Below, piece after piece: positions 39,997 to 48,740 of a stretch of 60,022 bases of DNA. The first letter of the stretch is position 1; every line of letters starts with the position of its first letter. The notes beneath the pieces are model-generated. The model worked only from the letters and a program-made list of their open reading frames with translations. It did not search any database and had not been told where the DNA came from. The translations under genes and the position numbers were made by a program. The stretch comes from Desulfobacterales bacterium (GTDB lineage Bacteria; Desulfobacterota; Desulfobacteria; Desulfobacterales; JADGBH01): assembly GCA_015231595.1 (NCBI GenBank), contig JADGBH010000019.1, forward strand, positions 1 through 60,022, given 5' to 3'.

Positions 39997-40668
39997 ATGA
40001 AACCTAAACTAAATGATATTGAAATAAGAATTCTTGGAAGTCTAATTGAAAAAGAACTAACAACACCTGAATATTATCCCCTTTCTTTAAACTCACTTAT
40101 AAATGCATGCAATCAGAAATCTAACAGATCCCCAGTAGTGTCTTATGATGAAAAAACTATACTCACAGCTCTTGATTCTTTAAAAAAGGAAGGATTTGTA
40201 TCCCAAAGCGATGTAAGCAGGGTAATAAAATATGAACAAATTTTTACAAAAAGTAAAAATTTACTTAAAAGCGAAACAGCCATTATCTCTATCCTTTTTC
40301 TTAGAGGTAGCCAAACTTTAGGGGAAATTAAACTTAGAACAGAAAGAATATATCAATTTAAAAATTTCGAAGAATTGGAAGAAATTATCAAAAGATTAGA
40401 AGAAGTAGGATATATTACAAAATTATCAAGGCAAAAAGGACATAAGGAACCGAGATATATTCACTTATTTTCAGACCCTTCGAATAAAACAGATAATATC
40501 GATTATACGTCAGATGATAGTGAAGATTTAGAATCAACTGACTTAGAATCCCTTTCATCAAAAGATATAGAAAGATTAAATGCTTTAGAAAAAAAAGTTG
40601 ATGTTCTGTATGAAGAAATAGGAAAATTAAAAAAAGCTTTTAATGACTTTAAAATTCAATTTGAATAA
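39997..40668 (+). CDS. yceH: YceH/UPF0502 (DUF480) winged-helix protein
   Basis: 223 aa. The family N-terminus is clear (LNDIEIRILGSLIEKELTTPEYYPLSLNSLINACNQKSNRSPV). It is followed by a second winged-helix repeat (LRGSQTLGEIKLRTERIYQF...EEIIKRLEEVGYITKL). The C-terminal 50 residues are acidic then coiled coil. The function of YceH is not established; the tandem winged helices suggest nucleic-acid or protein binding. It is followed by moaC at 13 bp in the same direction. Confidence 0.88.
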   Translation: MKPKLNDIEIRILGSLIEKELTTPEYYPLSLNSLINACNQKSNRSPVVSYDEKTILTALDSLKKEGFVSQSDVSRVIKYEQIFTKSKNLLKSETAIISILFLRGSQTLGEIKLRTERIYQFKNFEELEEIIKRLEEVGYITKLSRQKGHKEPRYIHLFSDPSNKTDNIDYTSDDSEDLESTDLESLSSKDIERLNALEKKVDVLYEEIGKLKKAFNDFKIQFE

Positions 40669-40681
40669 AACGGAATAGAAA

Positions 40682-41164
40682 ATGGCAGATTTTACGCATA
40701 TTGATAAAAATGGTTCTGTAAAAATGGTTGATATAACATCAAAAAACATAACAAATCGAATAGCTATTGCAAAAGGTGTTATATCAATGAATAAAGAAAC
40801 TTTTGAAAAAATAAGCGCTAATGAAATAAAAAAAGGAAATGTTCTTGAAACAGCAAGAATTGCAGGAATAATGGCTTCAAAAAAAACATCAGAACTTATC
40901 CCTATGTGCCATCCCATTAATATTTCACACGTTAAAATAGATTTTTTTCCTGATAAAAATACTAATTCTATTGAAATAATGGCATCAGTAAAAATAACCG
41001 CTCAAACTGGAGTAGAAATGGAAGCCCTGACGGCTGTATCTATAGCTGCATTAACTATATATGATATGTGCAAATCCTATGATAAGACTATGGTTATATC
41101 CAATATCATTCTTGCAGAAAAATCTGGAGGTAAAAGTGGATTGTTTAAAAGGACTTTAAATTAA
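40682..41164 (+). CDS. moaC: Cyclic pyranopterin monophosphate synthase MoaC
   Basis: 160 aa, full-length. Signatures are [18 protein letters not shown], the MCHPI active-site segment, and [27 protein letters not shown], with the catalytic Asp in YDMCK and the Lys that follows. With MoaA it converts GTP to cyclic pyranopterin monophosphate, the first step of molybdenum cofactor synthesis. It probably shares a transcript with yceH. moaA is not in this window. Confidence 0.95.
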   Translation: MADFTHIDKNGSVKMVDITSKNITNRIAIAKGVISMNKETFEKISANEIKKGNVLETARIAGIMASKKTSELIPMCHPINISHVKIDFFPDKNTNSIEIMASVKITAQTGVEMEALTAVSIAALTIYDMCKSYDKTMVISNIILAEKSGGKSGLFKRTLN

Positions 41165-41222
41165 AAATTTAGATTTCCTTCATAATGCAGGAAAAATATT
41201 TAATGATTGAAAAAAACAATAT

Positions 41223-41831
41223 TTATTGTTCATCAATTTCAATAAACCTTAATAATGCTTTTGTTAGTGAAAAAATAGAGGGAATTATTTCTGGAATGAT
41301 ATGACCTAAAAAATTAATACACTGATTAATAATAATAACACAGGGGATTATTATGAAAAAAAAGGATATAGGCAAACTAACCTTTAAAAAAGACATAATT
41401 TCGTAAGCAGAGATTAGTCCGCATACTATGCCCCAGAATAAGGCTCTTGAAATGTCGCCTAAGTTATCAAACAAAAATCTTTTTAACGAAAATAAGTGGC
41501 ATATAATGCCTATACTCAAGCATATTTTTAATGCAACGAATCCTAAATTAAAAGATAAAAGAAAAAAATTATCATTTAAAATTCTAAAAATGTGTCGAGC
41601 ACTCTGAGGATTGTTTTTTAAATAGCTTTTTCCAATAGGCATTTCAATATAGACATTCCATAGGCCGTTATAAAAATATAAAGAAATAACATAAGCTATT
41701 TCTGCTATAACTATAATTAACAACAATTTTTGAAAGTCATCAATAAAAGTTTTAAACCATTTAATCATCTTAGTTTTGAGAGTAGTTTTGAAAATCTGAA
41801 AAGTATTTTCTTTAATTAATATTTTTTCCAT
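41223..41831 (-). CDS. Integral membrane protein of unknown function
   Basis: 202 aa with four hydrophobic helices (about 35-55, 90-112, 128-147 and 150-172) and amphipathic ends. The N-terminal 30 residues are basic, consistent with a cytoplasmic start. No recognisable motif. It is a single gene convergent with moaC. Confidence 0.7.
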   Translation of the reverse strand: MEKILIKENTFQIFKTTLKTKMIKWFKTFIDDFQKLLLIIVIAEIAYVISLYFYNGLWNVYIEMPIGKSYLKNNPQSARHIFRILNDNFFLLSFNLGFVALKICLSIGIICHLFSLKRFLFDNLGDISRALFWGIVCGLISAYEIMSFLKVSLPISFFFIIIPCVIIINQCINFLGHIIPEIIPSIFSLTKALLRFIEIDEQ

Positions 41832-42009
41832 AAAAATAAAGTTCTCCTTAAAATAAACGATATACCTTACATAATAATAATAATATAATATTTTTTTCTT
41901 CTATAAATAAGGATTGTAAAAGTCAAATTGATAGTTTATCTATTAAAAAATTTAGAATTAATGAGGCACTAAAAGTCTTAAATTTCAAACAAAAAAAGGT
42001 AATTATTAA

Positions 42010-42909
42010 ATGAAAGATATTTCTAATTGGAAGGATAATGTAATCCAAAAATCTCTAATCAGCAAAGATGGTTTAAAAATCAGCTATGAATTAATAGATT
42101 ATGGTGCTGAAAGAACCGTTGTTTTAGCTAATGGTCTTGGAGGTCGCTTATATGTATGGGAACCATTAATAGAAAAACTTTTACCAGATTTTAAAATTAT
42201 TTGCTGGGATTATAGAGGACTCTTTGAATCAAAAGCGCATTTTAAAATAAAAAGGCTTGCAATTCGTGAGCACGCTGAAGATCTGAAAGCTATTCTTGAA
42301 GATGAAAATATATCAAAAGCATCAGTAACCGGTTGGTCAATGGGGGTCCAAGTTGCCCTCGAGTTTGCATCCCTTTATCCAGAAAATACCGACAAGCTTG
42401 TTCTTTTGAATGGAACCTATGGTCATGCTTTATCTACAGGTTTTCAACCATTAATGCGAATGCCTTCATTGAGCCGTATTTTTCACGAAGTAATTGATTT
42501 TGTGAAAAATAGACAAAGTTTAATAGAAATTATCAGTAAATTAATGGTATTTAAGCCTTTTATTTATCCTTTGGGCTCATTATACGGAGTTATAAGAGGC
42601 AATCCTAAAATTGGAGATGCAATTTATCAATATGTGCAAGATGTATTTGGAAGTGATTTCAGTAATTATTTAAGATTATTTCAAGAATTAGATGCTCATT
42701 CTACTTATCACCATTTACGAGAAATCTACAATCCTACTCTTATTGTATGGGGAAATCTTGATTATTTAACCCCTGCATATCAATCGAAAGAAATGCTCAG
42801 AAAACTTCCTAATGCTGAAAAGGTTAGTTTTCTTTTTGGAACCCATTTTGTTTTGCTTGAATACCCAGAAAAAGTTCCAAGAAAAATTTTAGAATTTTTA
42901 AACAAATAA
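42010..42909 (+). CDS. Alpha/beta-hydrolase
   Basis: 299 aa. The nucleophile elbow is GWSMGVQ with S110. The acid is probably D251 in WGNLDYLTP and the His H279 in GTHFVLLEYP, giving a complete triad. The oxyanion-side motif is ANGLGG near 40-45. No signal peptide, so cytoplasmic. The fold covers esterases, lipases and C-C hydrolases, so the substrate cannot be told. The 64-aa gene follows 14 bp later and is probably cotranscribed. Confidence 0.9.
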   Translation: MKDISNWKDNVIQKSLISKDGLKISYELIDYGAERTVVLANGLGGRLYVWEPLIEKLLPDFKIICWDYRGLFESKAHFKIKRLAIREHAEDLKAILEDENISKASVTGWSMGVQVALEFASLYPENTDKLVLLNGTYGHALSTGFQPLMRMPSLSRIFHEVIDFVKNRQSLIEIISKLMVFKPFIYPLGSLYGVIRGNPKIGDAIYQYVQDVFGSDFSNYLRLFQELDAHSTYHHLREIYNPTLIVWGNLDYLTPAYQSKEMLRKLPNAEKVSFLFGTHFVLLEYPEKVPRKILEFLNK

Positions 42910-42923
42910 TTAGGAGGATTAAA

Positions 42924-43118
42924 ATGGAAATAAGTCAAGTTAGTCAAGCTGGCGGTGTAAATCCTGCCCAAGTAATTGGAGAAACTTTAGCGGACAATGC
43001 TAAAGCACAGATAGATCTTCAAGCAGAGCTTTTAAAGACAACTATGGAAAGCCAAACAATGATTTTATCTGTTCTTGAGGCAGCAGGCATAGGTCAGAAT
43101 GTTAATACTCAAGTTTAA
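42924..43118 (+). CDS. 64-aa protein, possibly YjfB-like (putative motility protein)
   Basis: AGGAGG lies 6 nt before the ATG, one of the best ribosome-binding sites in the window, which supports a real gene. The sequence is helical, without Cys, rich in Gln/Ala/Glu, and ends VLEAAGIGQNVNTQV. The central block QIDLQAELLKTTMESQTMILSVL resembles the YjfB family of short proteins (MDIAALS...VLKKAMD). That match is recalled by eye and weak. It follows the alpha/beta-hydrolase gene. Confidence 0.7.
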   Translation: MEISQVSQAGGVNPAQVIGETLADNAKAQIDLQAELLKTTMESQTMILSVLEAAGIGQNVNTQV

Positions 43119-43160
43119 GTTTATTTAGAGTGTAGCCTTATTATTTAATATTTTTTGTAT

Positions 43161-43180
43161 GGGCGACCGGCTGGTCGCCC
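43161..43180. terminator. GC-rich hairpin after the 64-aa gene
   Basis: A perfect 8-bp stem GGGCGACC/GGTCGCCC with a 4-nt loop stands out in AT-rich sequence 42 bp after the stop. No clear T-tract follows on the plus strand, so it may be an mRNA-end-stabilising or factor-assisted structure. Confidence 0.55.
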
Positions 43181-43205
43181 AATATCTATTGAACTGAAGA
43201 ATTAA

Positions 43206-43287
43206 CTGATATATGATTCAGACGCCTAAGGCTAAAATTAAAGCCTTACACAAATTTAATCATCTAAAAACGATAATGATATGTCAT
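43206..43287 (+). repeat. 82-bp dispersed repeat, copy 3
   Basis: Begins CTGATATATGATTCAG and ends ATGATATGTCAT, with the core CTAAGGCTAAAATTAAAG. It lies between convergent genes and ends 4 bp before the stop of the GT4 gene, as copy 1 does next to the CDF gene. Confidence 0.8.
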
Positions 43288-43291
43288 TTTT

Positions 43292-44512
43292 TCAGCTTTT
43301 TATAAATTCTTTGTATATAGAAATTATTCTACTGTTTTGTTTATCAATATCATGATCATACTCTATTTTTTTTCGAGCCTCTCTACCCATTTTTTTTGCC
43401 TTTTCTTGATCATTAATAAGCAGAGATAGTTTTTCTGCTATACATTGGAAATCGCGTTCTTTTACTAAAAAACCAGAAACCCCGTCATCAATTAATTCAC
43501 TTATTCCAGAATGTTGTGTGCTTACAACAGGAATAGCGCATGCCATTGCTTCCATTAATGCTAAAGGTATGCCTTCTTGATCTCCATCTTTTGCGGTTAT
43601 ACTTGGAGCAATCATAATATCCACTATTGAAAGCATTTCGACGATTTCATCTTGGGATTTCCACCCATGAAACTTCACGAACTTTTCAATGCCGAAAGAT
43701 TTAACGATATTAACAAGACTTCCCATTAGAGGACCGTCTCCAACAATATGATACAATAAGTTTGAGTTAAGCTTTAAAAGTTCGTTAATAGCTTTTATCC
43801 CATACGCTATGCCTTTTTTTTCAACAAGCCTTGCTATTGAAATAATGTTTATGTGGGCATTTTTTCTAAAATATTTTTTGATATTAAACCGATTTATATC
43901 AACTCCCATTCGGTGGACAACTATGTTTTCTTCCCTTGCTCCGAGTTGAATAAGTTTTTGCTTCCAGTGATTGCTAACTGGCAAAAGTAAAGTATCTGAT
44001 TCGAATAAGCTGTTATAGGCATTAACTCCTTTTTGTTTTACATATCTTGTAATGTCATATCCGTGAAATGTAGCTACAAGCTTTCCGCTTATAATGCCAG
44101 CATCAATTAAATTTCTTGCGCAAAGACCGTTAAGGCCAAAATGTGCGTGAATAATATCATATTCCATGCTGTTTAAAAAAGAAGAAGAATCATTAATCAG
44201 GTTTACTATATTTTTAATGGAAGATTCTGATTTTAATAATCTAAAAAATTTTTTAGGACATTTTGATAAAAGTTGAAATGTAGGGATAATTATTTTGATT
44301 AGTTTTTCAAATCTGTTTGATAAAATTCGTCTATATTTTACATATCGAAGGAGATCATATTTATTTATATCAGAATGCATAAGAGAAATAGAAGGCGGGA
44401 CATAGGCAAATATTTCAATAGTATGACCTTTATCAATAAGCCCTGTTATGTGATTTAAAATAAATGTCTCTGAAATTGATGGAAAAGAATTAACTATGAT
44501 TGCTATTTTCAT
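43292..44512 (-). CDS. GT4 family glycosyltransferase
   Basis: 406 aa, GT-B fold. Signatures: NSFPSISETFILNHITGL at the N-terminus, HAHFGLNG, TFHGYD, and the C-terminal nucleotide-sugar region with PSITAKDGDQEGIPLALMEAMACAIPVVST (E-x7-E motif). This resembles colanic-acid/amylovoran transferases (WcaL/AmsK). It transfers a sugar to a growing exopolysaccharide or lipid-linked oligosaccharide on the cytoplasmic side. No other polysaccharide gene is adjacent. It lies 10 bp after the giant kinase gene, so it is probably in the same transcript and may be a regulated output of it. Confidence 0.9.
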   Translation of the reverse strand: MKIAIIVNSFPSISETFILNHITGLIDKGHTIEIFAYVPPSISLMHSDINKYDLLRYVKYRRILSNRFEKLIKIIIPTFQLLSKCPKKFFRLLKSESSIKNIVNLINDSSSFLNSMEYDIIHAHFGLNGLCARNLIDAGIISGKLVATFHGYDITRYVKQKGVNAYNSLFESDTLLLPVSNHWKQKLIQLGAREENIVVHRMGVDINRFNIKKYFRKNAHINIISIARLVEKKGIAYGIKAINELLKLNSNLLYHIVGDGPLMGSLVNIVKSFGIEKFVKFHGWKSQDEIVEMLSIVDIMIAPSITAKDGDQEGIPLALMEAMACAIPVVSTQHSGISELIDDGVSGFLVKERDFQCIAEKLSLLINDQEKAKKMGREARKKIEYDHDIDKQNSRIISIYKEFIKS

Positions 44513-44522
44513 TTTTTTTTGT

Positions 44523-47500
44523 TTATTTAGGGAGTATTACAACCTGAATATCTTTTTTTCTTGAAAGTTCTTCTATATCAATGTCTTTAGAAATTTCCGA
44601 TGAAATAATTATCGTTCCTTTAAATCCGTCATTAATTTTATCCCAAATTTCTTCAACTTTGCATATCATAATTGGACATTGGCAAATATCTTCAATATCT
44701 TCTTCATTAATACCGCTATTTGGCTCAACAAGCATGCAAGAGAATCCGCCTAAAATTTTTCCAGTTTTTATAAGAGAGTATATATTTTCTATAAGCATTG
44801 CTTCATTTAAAGGTTTTGCAAGAGCTGCATCTGCGCCAGCTTTATCGCGTTCTGAAAGAACAGATATAACAATTATGGGGATATCTTTTAAATACGGATC
44901 ATTTTTTAATTGAGAAATTGCTGTAATGCCATCCATTCCTTTCATAACAATATCCATTGTTATTAAATCTGGCATATTCATTTTTGCGGCACTAATAGCT
45001 GATAGCCCATCTGATGCAGTTATAACTTTAAAACCTTCATTTTCTAAAAGCTGTGATATAAAATTTTGAATATAAGGATCATCGTCAACAACAAGTATAA
45101 GGGGTTTATCCTTTTTATTAACGTTCAATTCTTCTTCTTCATTCATGATAGTGTTGTCGTAATCGGATTCGATTGTATCAGTACCAGGATAATAAGCTGG
45201 AATAATAAAGGTAAAAACCGTTCCTTTATCGAGTTCTGATTCAGCCCAAATTTTGCCGCCATAATTACTTATTATATGCCTGCAAATTGAAAGCCCGAGA
45301 CCTGTGCCTTTAGGCTTATCTAAAAATGTTTCTCCATGGGAAGCCTGATGGAATTTATCAAAAATCTTTTCAATATCTGCTTCGCGGATGCCTAATCCTG
45401 TGTCTTTTACTTTAAACATAACATAGTCTTTATCTTCTGAAAATTTTTTGGAATCTAAAAATGATTCAATCTCAACTTTTCCTTTTTTTGTAAATTTAAA
45501 AGCGTTATTAAGGAGATTTATTAAAACCTGCATCATCCTGTCTCTATCCGCTTTTATATAGACATCGTCTTTTATCCTTACAACAAGCCTAATATCAGGC
45601 TTCGAAGATAATTCTCCACTTATAGCGGATACAGCTTGTTCTAATAAATCTTTTACAGAAAATATCGAATCCCTCCATTCAATCTTTCCTGATTCGATTT
45701 TAGCAAGATTAAGTACGTCGTTTATAAGCCTTGTAAGTCGTTTGCTTTCTTCAATAATGATTTCCAGATTTTTATCAATATTTTTAGCCTTTTTCATTAG
45801 TTTAGGATCGGATTCAGATGTTGCAACGAACATCTTATAAAAATCCTTTCGTATTAGTTTCGCAAAGCCGAGAACAGAAGTAAGCGGAGTTCTAAGTTCA
45901 TGGGATACTGAAGAAAGAAAATCTGATTTCATTCGGTCGAGTTCTTTTAACTGTCTATGGGATTCCTCTGCAATGGCTCGCTCTCTTTCAGCTTTTTCTT
46001 TTTCTTTACGTTCAGTTATATCAACAAGGGAGCCTTCATAATATTTTAGTTCTTCTTTTTCAACAAAAACACACCTTAAAGATAAAGAGCCCCAAAAAAT
46101 ACTGCCATCTTTTTTAAAAAACTGAGTTTCAAAACCGCTTACTTTATTGTGATTGTGTAATAATGCTTCAAAAGATTCTCTATCTTGCTGAAATACAAAC
46201 CCCTCTTTTCTTATATCAACAACTGAACTTTTAAGCTCATCTTGGGATTCAAATCCAAGTATTTTAACCATTGAAGGATTTGCGCTTATAAAACGTCCAT
46301 CAGCATTGCATTGGAAAACACCTTCAATTGCATTTTCATAAAGCATTCTATATTTTCTTTCTGATTCTTCAAGTTCGATGTAAAATTTTGCATTTTCGAT
46401 AGAGATTGAAGCTTGAGAAGCTATAAGACTTAACATTTCTATTTTTTTAGAAGTAAAGGATCCGATACTTGAAAAATTTTCAAGATATAGCAAACCAGTC
46501 AATATACCATGCCGAACCATAGGAATGGAAAGTATTGAAAGAGGTTTTTTTGACTTAATATATTCATCATTGAAAAATTTTACAGCATTCACAGGATTCG
46601 TAACAACAACTGACTCATTATTCATTAATGTTTGATCAACAATAGAATGGGATAAAAATTCAAAATTTTCAATATAAATAGGGGAAAAAACTTCAGACAT
46701 ATTTTTTAAGGCATCTGCTTTTGCTTGAACTGCTAATTTATTATTTTCTTTGAGCAATAAAAGTCCTCTTTCTGCTTCAGAATATTTAACAGCAATCGTT
46801 ATTAATTTTTTTAATAAGTCTTTTAAAACAATTTCCCCTGATATAGCTTGGGAGGCTTTGATTACAGCCGAAAGATCAAGGGGTTCAGACATTCTTCCAG
46901 TAGAACTGCTCGATCCTGAAACTGTTACGGTTTCATTGAATGATCTTTCTTCTCCAAAAGATAATGCTGTAAAATATTTAGGAAATTTTTCCTCAAGATG
47001 TTTCGCTTTTCTTGATGCTCCCCAGAGTATATATAAAGAATAAGCTTTTTTTAAATAAATCCCGGCTATGTCTTCTTTTCCTTGTTTTAACCAAAATCTT
47101 GCCGCATGTTCATTCGCGAGGCCTTCTTCGTTTATAAATTCATTCTCTTTCGCCATTTTTACTGCTTTATCAAAAAGAAGCATAGCTTTTGCGTCCATTC
47201 TTCTTATTTTTGCAAGTTCAGCCTCAAGTATAAGTAATTTGTGCAAATGATTATAAGGACAGTGTTTAGCCCAATTTTTTATTTTTTGTTTATTTAAATA
47301 TACATTAAAAAGTATTTTTTTTTGCTCGATGTATGGCATAAGGCCTGAAAAAACAGCAATTTTAGCAAGTGCTTCATAAAAATAAAAAAGAGGTTCATGG
47401 GACATACCGGATATGCCTGCAATATATTTTTTTGCTATAGACGCATGATAAAGGGCTTTTTCATACTCCATAAAAGTATAACAAAGAATTAATTTATTTA

Positions 47501-48638
47501 AATGGAATAAACATAGAGCGGTAGAATTATTATTTATGCTATAGGTATTTAGCTTAAAAATCGAATTTTCGTCAAAAGCTTCTCCAGATAAAATCCAAGG
47601 TTCTTTAGTGTCTCCCATTAAATTTAAAACAATCTGATGAAAAAGCCTATGGATGAATATAGCTGTATCATTTTTTACTTTTCGTAACGATTCTGAATAT
47701 AAATTTAACTTATCTTTTACTTCGGATAAATGCTGCCCAATTATAAAAGAAGTAACGAGAGAACTACCAGCTGCAAACCCTGAATAAGTTGAATTTGAAG
47801 TTTCAATGCTTTCTTTATAAGCTTCTTCTAAAGATACAAGTCTTTGTTTAAAAGGAGTTTTCCAATGGTCGATAAAAGTATGAAATATAAAAAGAATTTT
47901 TGCTTTTATAGCCTTATCATTAAATTTTTCGGCTAACTTCAGAGCGGTTCTTCCAAAATTATAAGCCGTATCAATTTTTTTTGAATTTTTACAAAGAATT
48001 AAAGCGTAAAAAGAGCATAACAAAGCAGATTGAGGGCAAACTCCTTTTTTTAAAGTTATACTGATACTCCTTAAAACAAGAAGCGTAAATAATTTATAAT
48101 CGGTCATATATAGAGAAAGTGCTATTGAAGCCATAATTTCGATGGATAAGATGGACAAATTATCTTTCATTTCAGGCAGGCTTAAAAAATTTTCTGGCTT
48201 TAAATCTCGATATTCAAAATAATTACGGATATAAGCGATGGATAAATGAATGATAGATGCTTTTTCTGGAAAAGTTATTCCCATACGATTTAAAATAAGA
48301 ATTCCAGTTAATGATGCTTCATACATTTGATTTTGGGAAATGTAAGCCTGAATCTTTGTATAATATAAAAGAGTTTTATCGAAAAGACTTTTAGCATTAT
48401 GTTCCGCTGTTTCAGCTATTCTTTGCATTTCTCTAATATTGCCTGAAAAACCTTCAGCCTTTACTCTTTCTAAATGTAGCTCAAAACATAATTCATAGCA
48501 CTTTGACCATTTGTCGTCATCGAGAATATCTATACCCCGTTTAGTGTATCTTCGAGCAAGACCAATATTTGAGGACTTAACGGCTTTTTTTGCCATGTTA
48601 AGACAAAATTGAGATTCACTTTGCCTGTTGTCTTCCAT
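44523..48638 (-). CDS. TPR-GAF-PAS hybrid histidine kinase with receiver
   Basis: 1371 aa, no membrane segment. Residues 1-555 are helical TPR-like repeats. Residues 583-750 are a GAF domain introduced by LDLSAVIKASQAISGEIVLKDLL, a stretch I recognise from giant Ser/Thr-kinase/ATPase/histidine-kinase proteins of cyanobacteria and deltaproteobacteria. A PAS domain covers about 760-880. The kinase core has H913 ([13 protein letters not shown]), the N box NLLNNAFKFT, and DTGLGI and GTGLGLSIC. The receiver has D1229, and a degenerate receiver-like tail covers about 1297-1371. The N-terminal Ser/Thr kinase and ATPase parts of the giants are missing here. A separate Ser/Thr kinase gene lies just upstream, so the two may be a split equivalent. 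Confidence 0.88.
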   Translation of the reverse strand: MEDNRQSESQFCLNMAKKAVKSSNIGLARRYTKRGIDILDDDKWSKCYELCFELHLERVKAEGFSGNIREMQRIAETAEHNAKSLFDKTLLYYTKIQAYISQNQMYEASLTGILILNRMGITFPEKASIIHLSIAYIRNYFEYRDLKPENFLSLPEMKDNLSILSIEIMASIALSLYMTDYKLFTLLVLRSISITLKKGVCPQSALLCSFYALILCKNSKKIDTAYNFGRTALKLAEKFNDKAIKAKILFIFHTFIDHWKTPFKQRLVSLEEAYKESIETSNSTYSGFAAGSSLVTSFIIGQHLSEVKDKLNLYSESLRKVKNDTAIFIHRLFHQIVLNLMGDTKEPWILSGEAFDENSIFKLNTYSINNNSTALCLFHLNKLILCYTFMEYEKALYHASIAKKYIAGISGMSHEPLFYFYEALAKIAVFSGLMPYIEQKKILFNVYLNKQKIKNWAKHCPYNHLHKLLILEAELAKIRRMDAKAMLLFDKAVKMAKENEFINEEGLANEHAARFWLKQGKEDIAGIYLKKAYSLYILWGASRKAKHLEEKFPKYFTALSFGEERSFNETVTVSGSSSSTGRMSEPLDLSAVIKASQAISGEIVLKDLLKKLITIAVKYSEAERGLLLLKENNKLAVQAKADALKNMSEVFSPIYIENFEFLSHSIVDQTLMNNESVVVTNPVNAVKFFNDEYIKSKKPLSILSIPMVRHGILTGLLYLENFSSIGSFTSKKIEMLSLIASQASISIENAKFYIELEESERKYRMLYENAIEGVFQCNADGRFISANPSMVKILGFESQDELKSSVVDIRKEGFVFQQDRESFEALLHNHNKVSGFETQFFKKDGSIFWGSLSLRCVFVEKEELKYYEGSLVDITERKEKEKAERERAIAEESHRQLKELDRMKSDFLSSVSHELRTPLTSVLGFAKLIRKDFYKMFVATSESDPKLMKKAKNIDKNLEIIIEESKRLTRLINDVLNLAKIESGKIEWRDSIFSVKDLLEQAVSAISGELSSKPDIRLVVRIKDDVYIKADRDRMMQVLINLLNNAFKFTKKGKVEIESFLDSKKFSEDKDYVMFKVKDTGLGIREADIEKIFDKFHQASHGETFLDKPKGTGLGLSICRHIISNYGGKIWAESELDKGTVFTFIIPAYYPGTDTIESDYDNTIMNEEEELNVNKKDKPLILVVDDDPYIQNFISQLLENEGFKVITASDGLSAISAAKMNMPDLITMDIVMKGMDGITAISQLKNDPYLKDIPIIVISVLSERDKAGADAALAKPLNEAMLIENIYSLIKTGKILGGFSCMLVEPNSGINEEDIEDICQCPIMICKVEEIWDKINDGFKGTIIISSEISKDIDIEELSRKKDIQVVILPK

Positions 48639-48740
48639 AAATTATGTTCCTTAATTTTCATGGTTACCTCAATTTTAAGGCTTTTAAATTGTATGAACAC
48701 GATTTACACGATTTTAATAATTAACAGAATTAACTATGCA

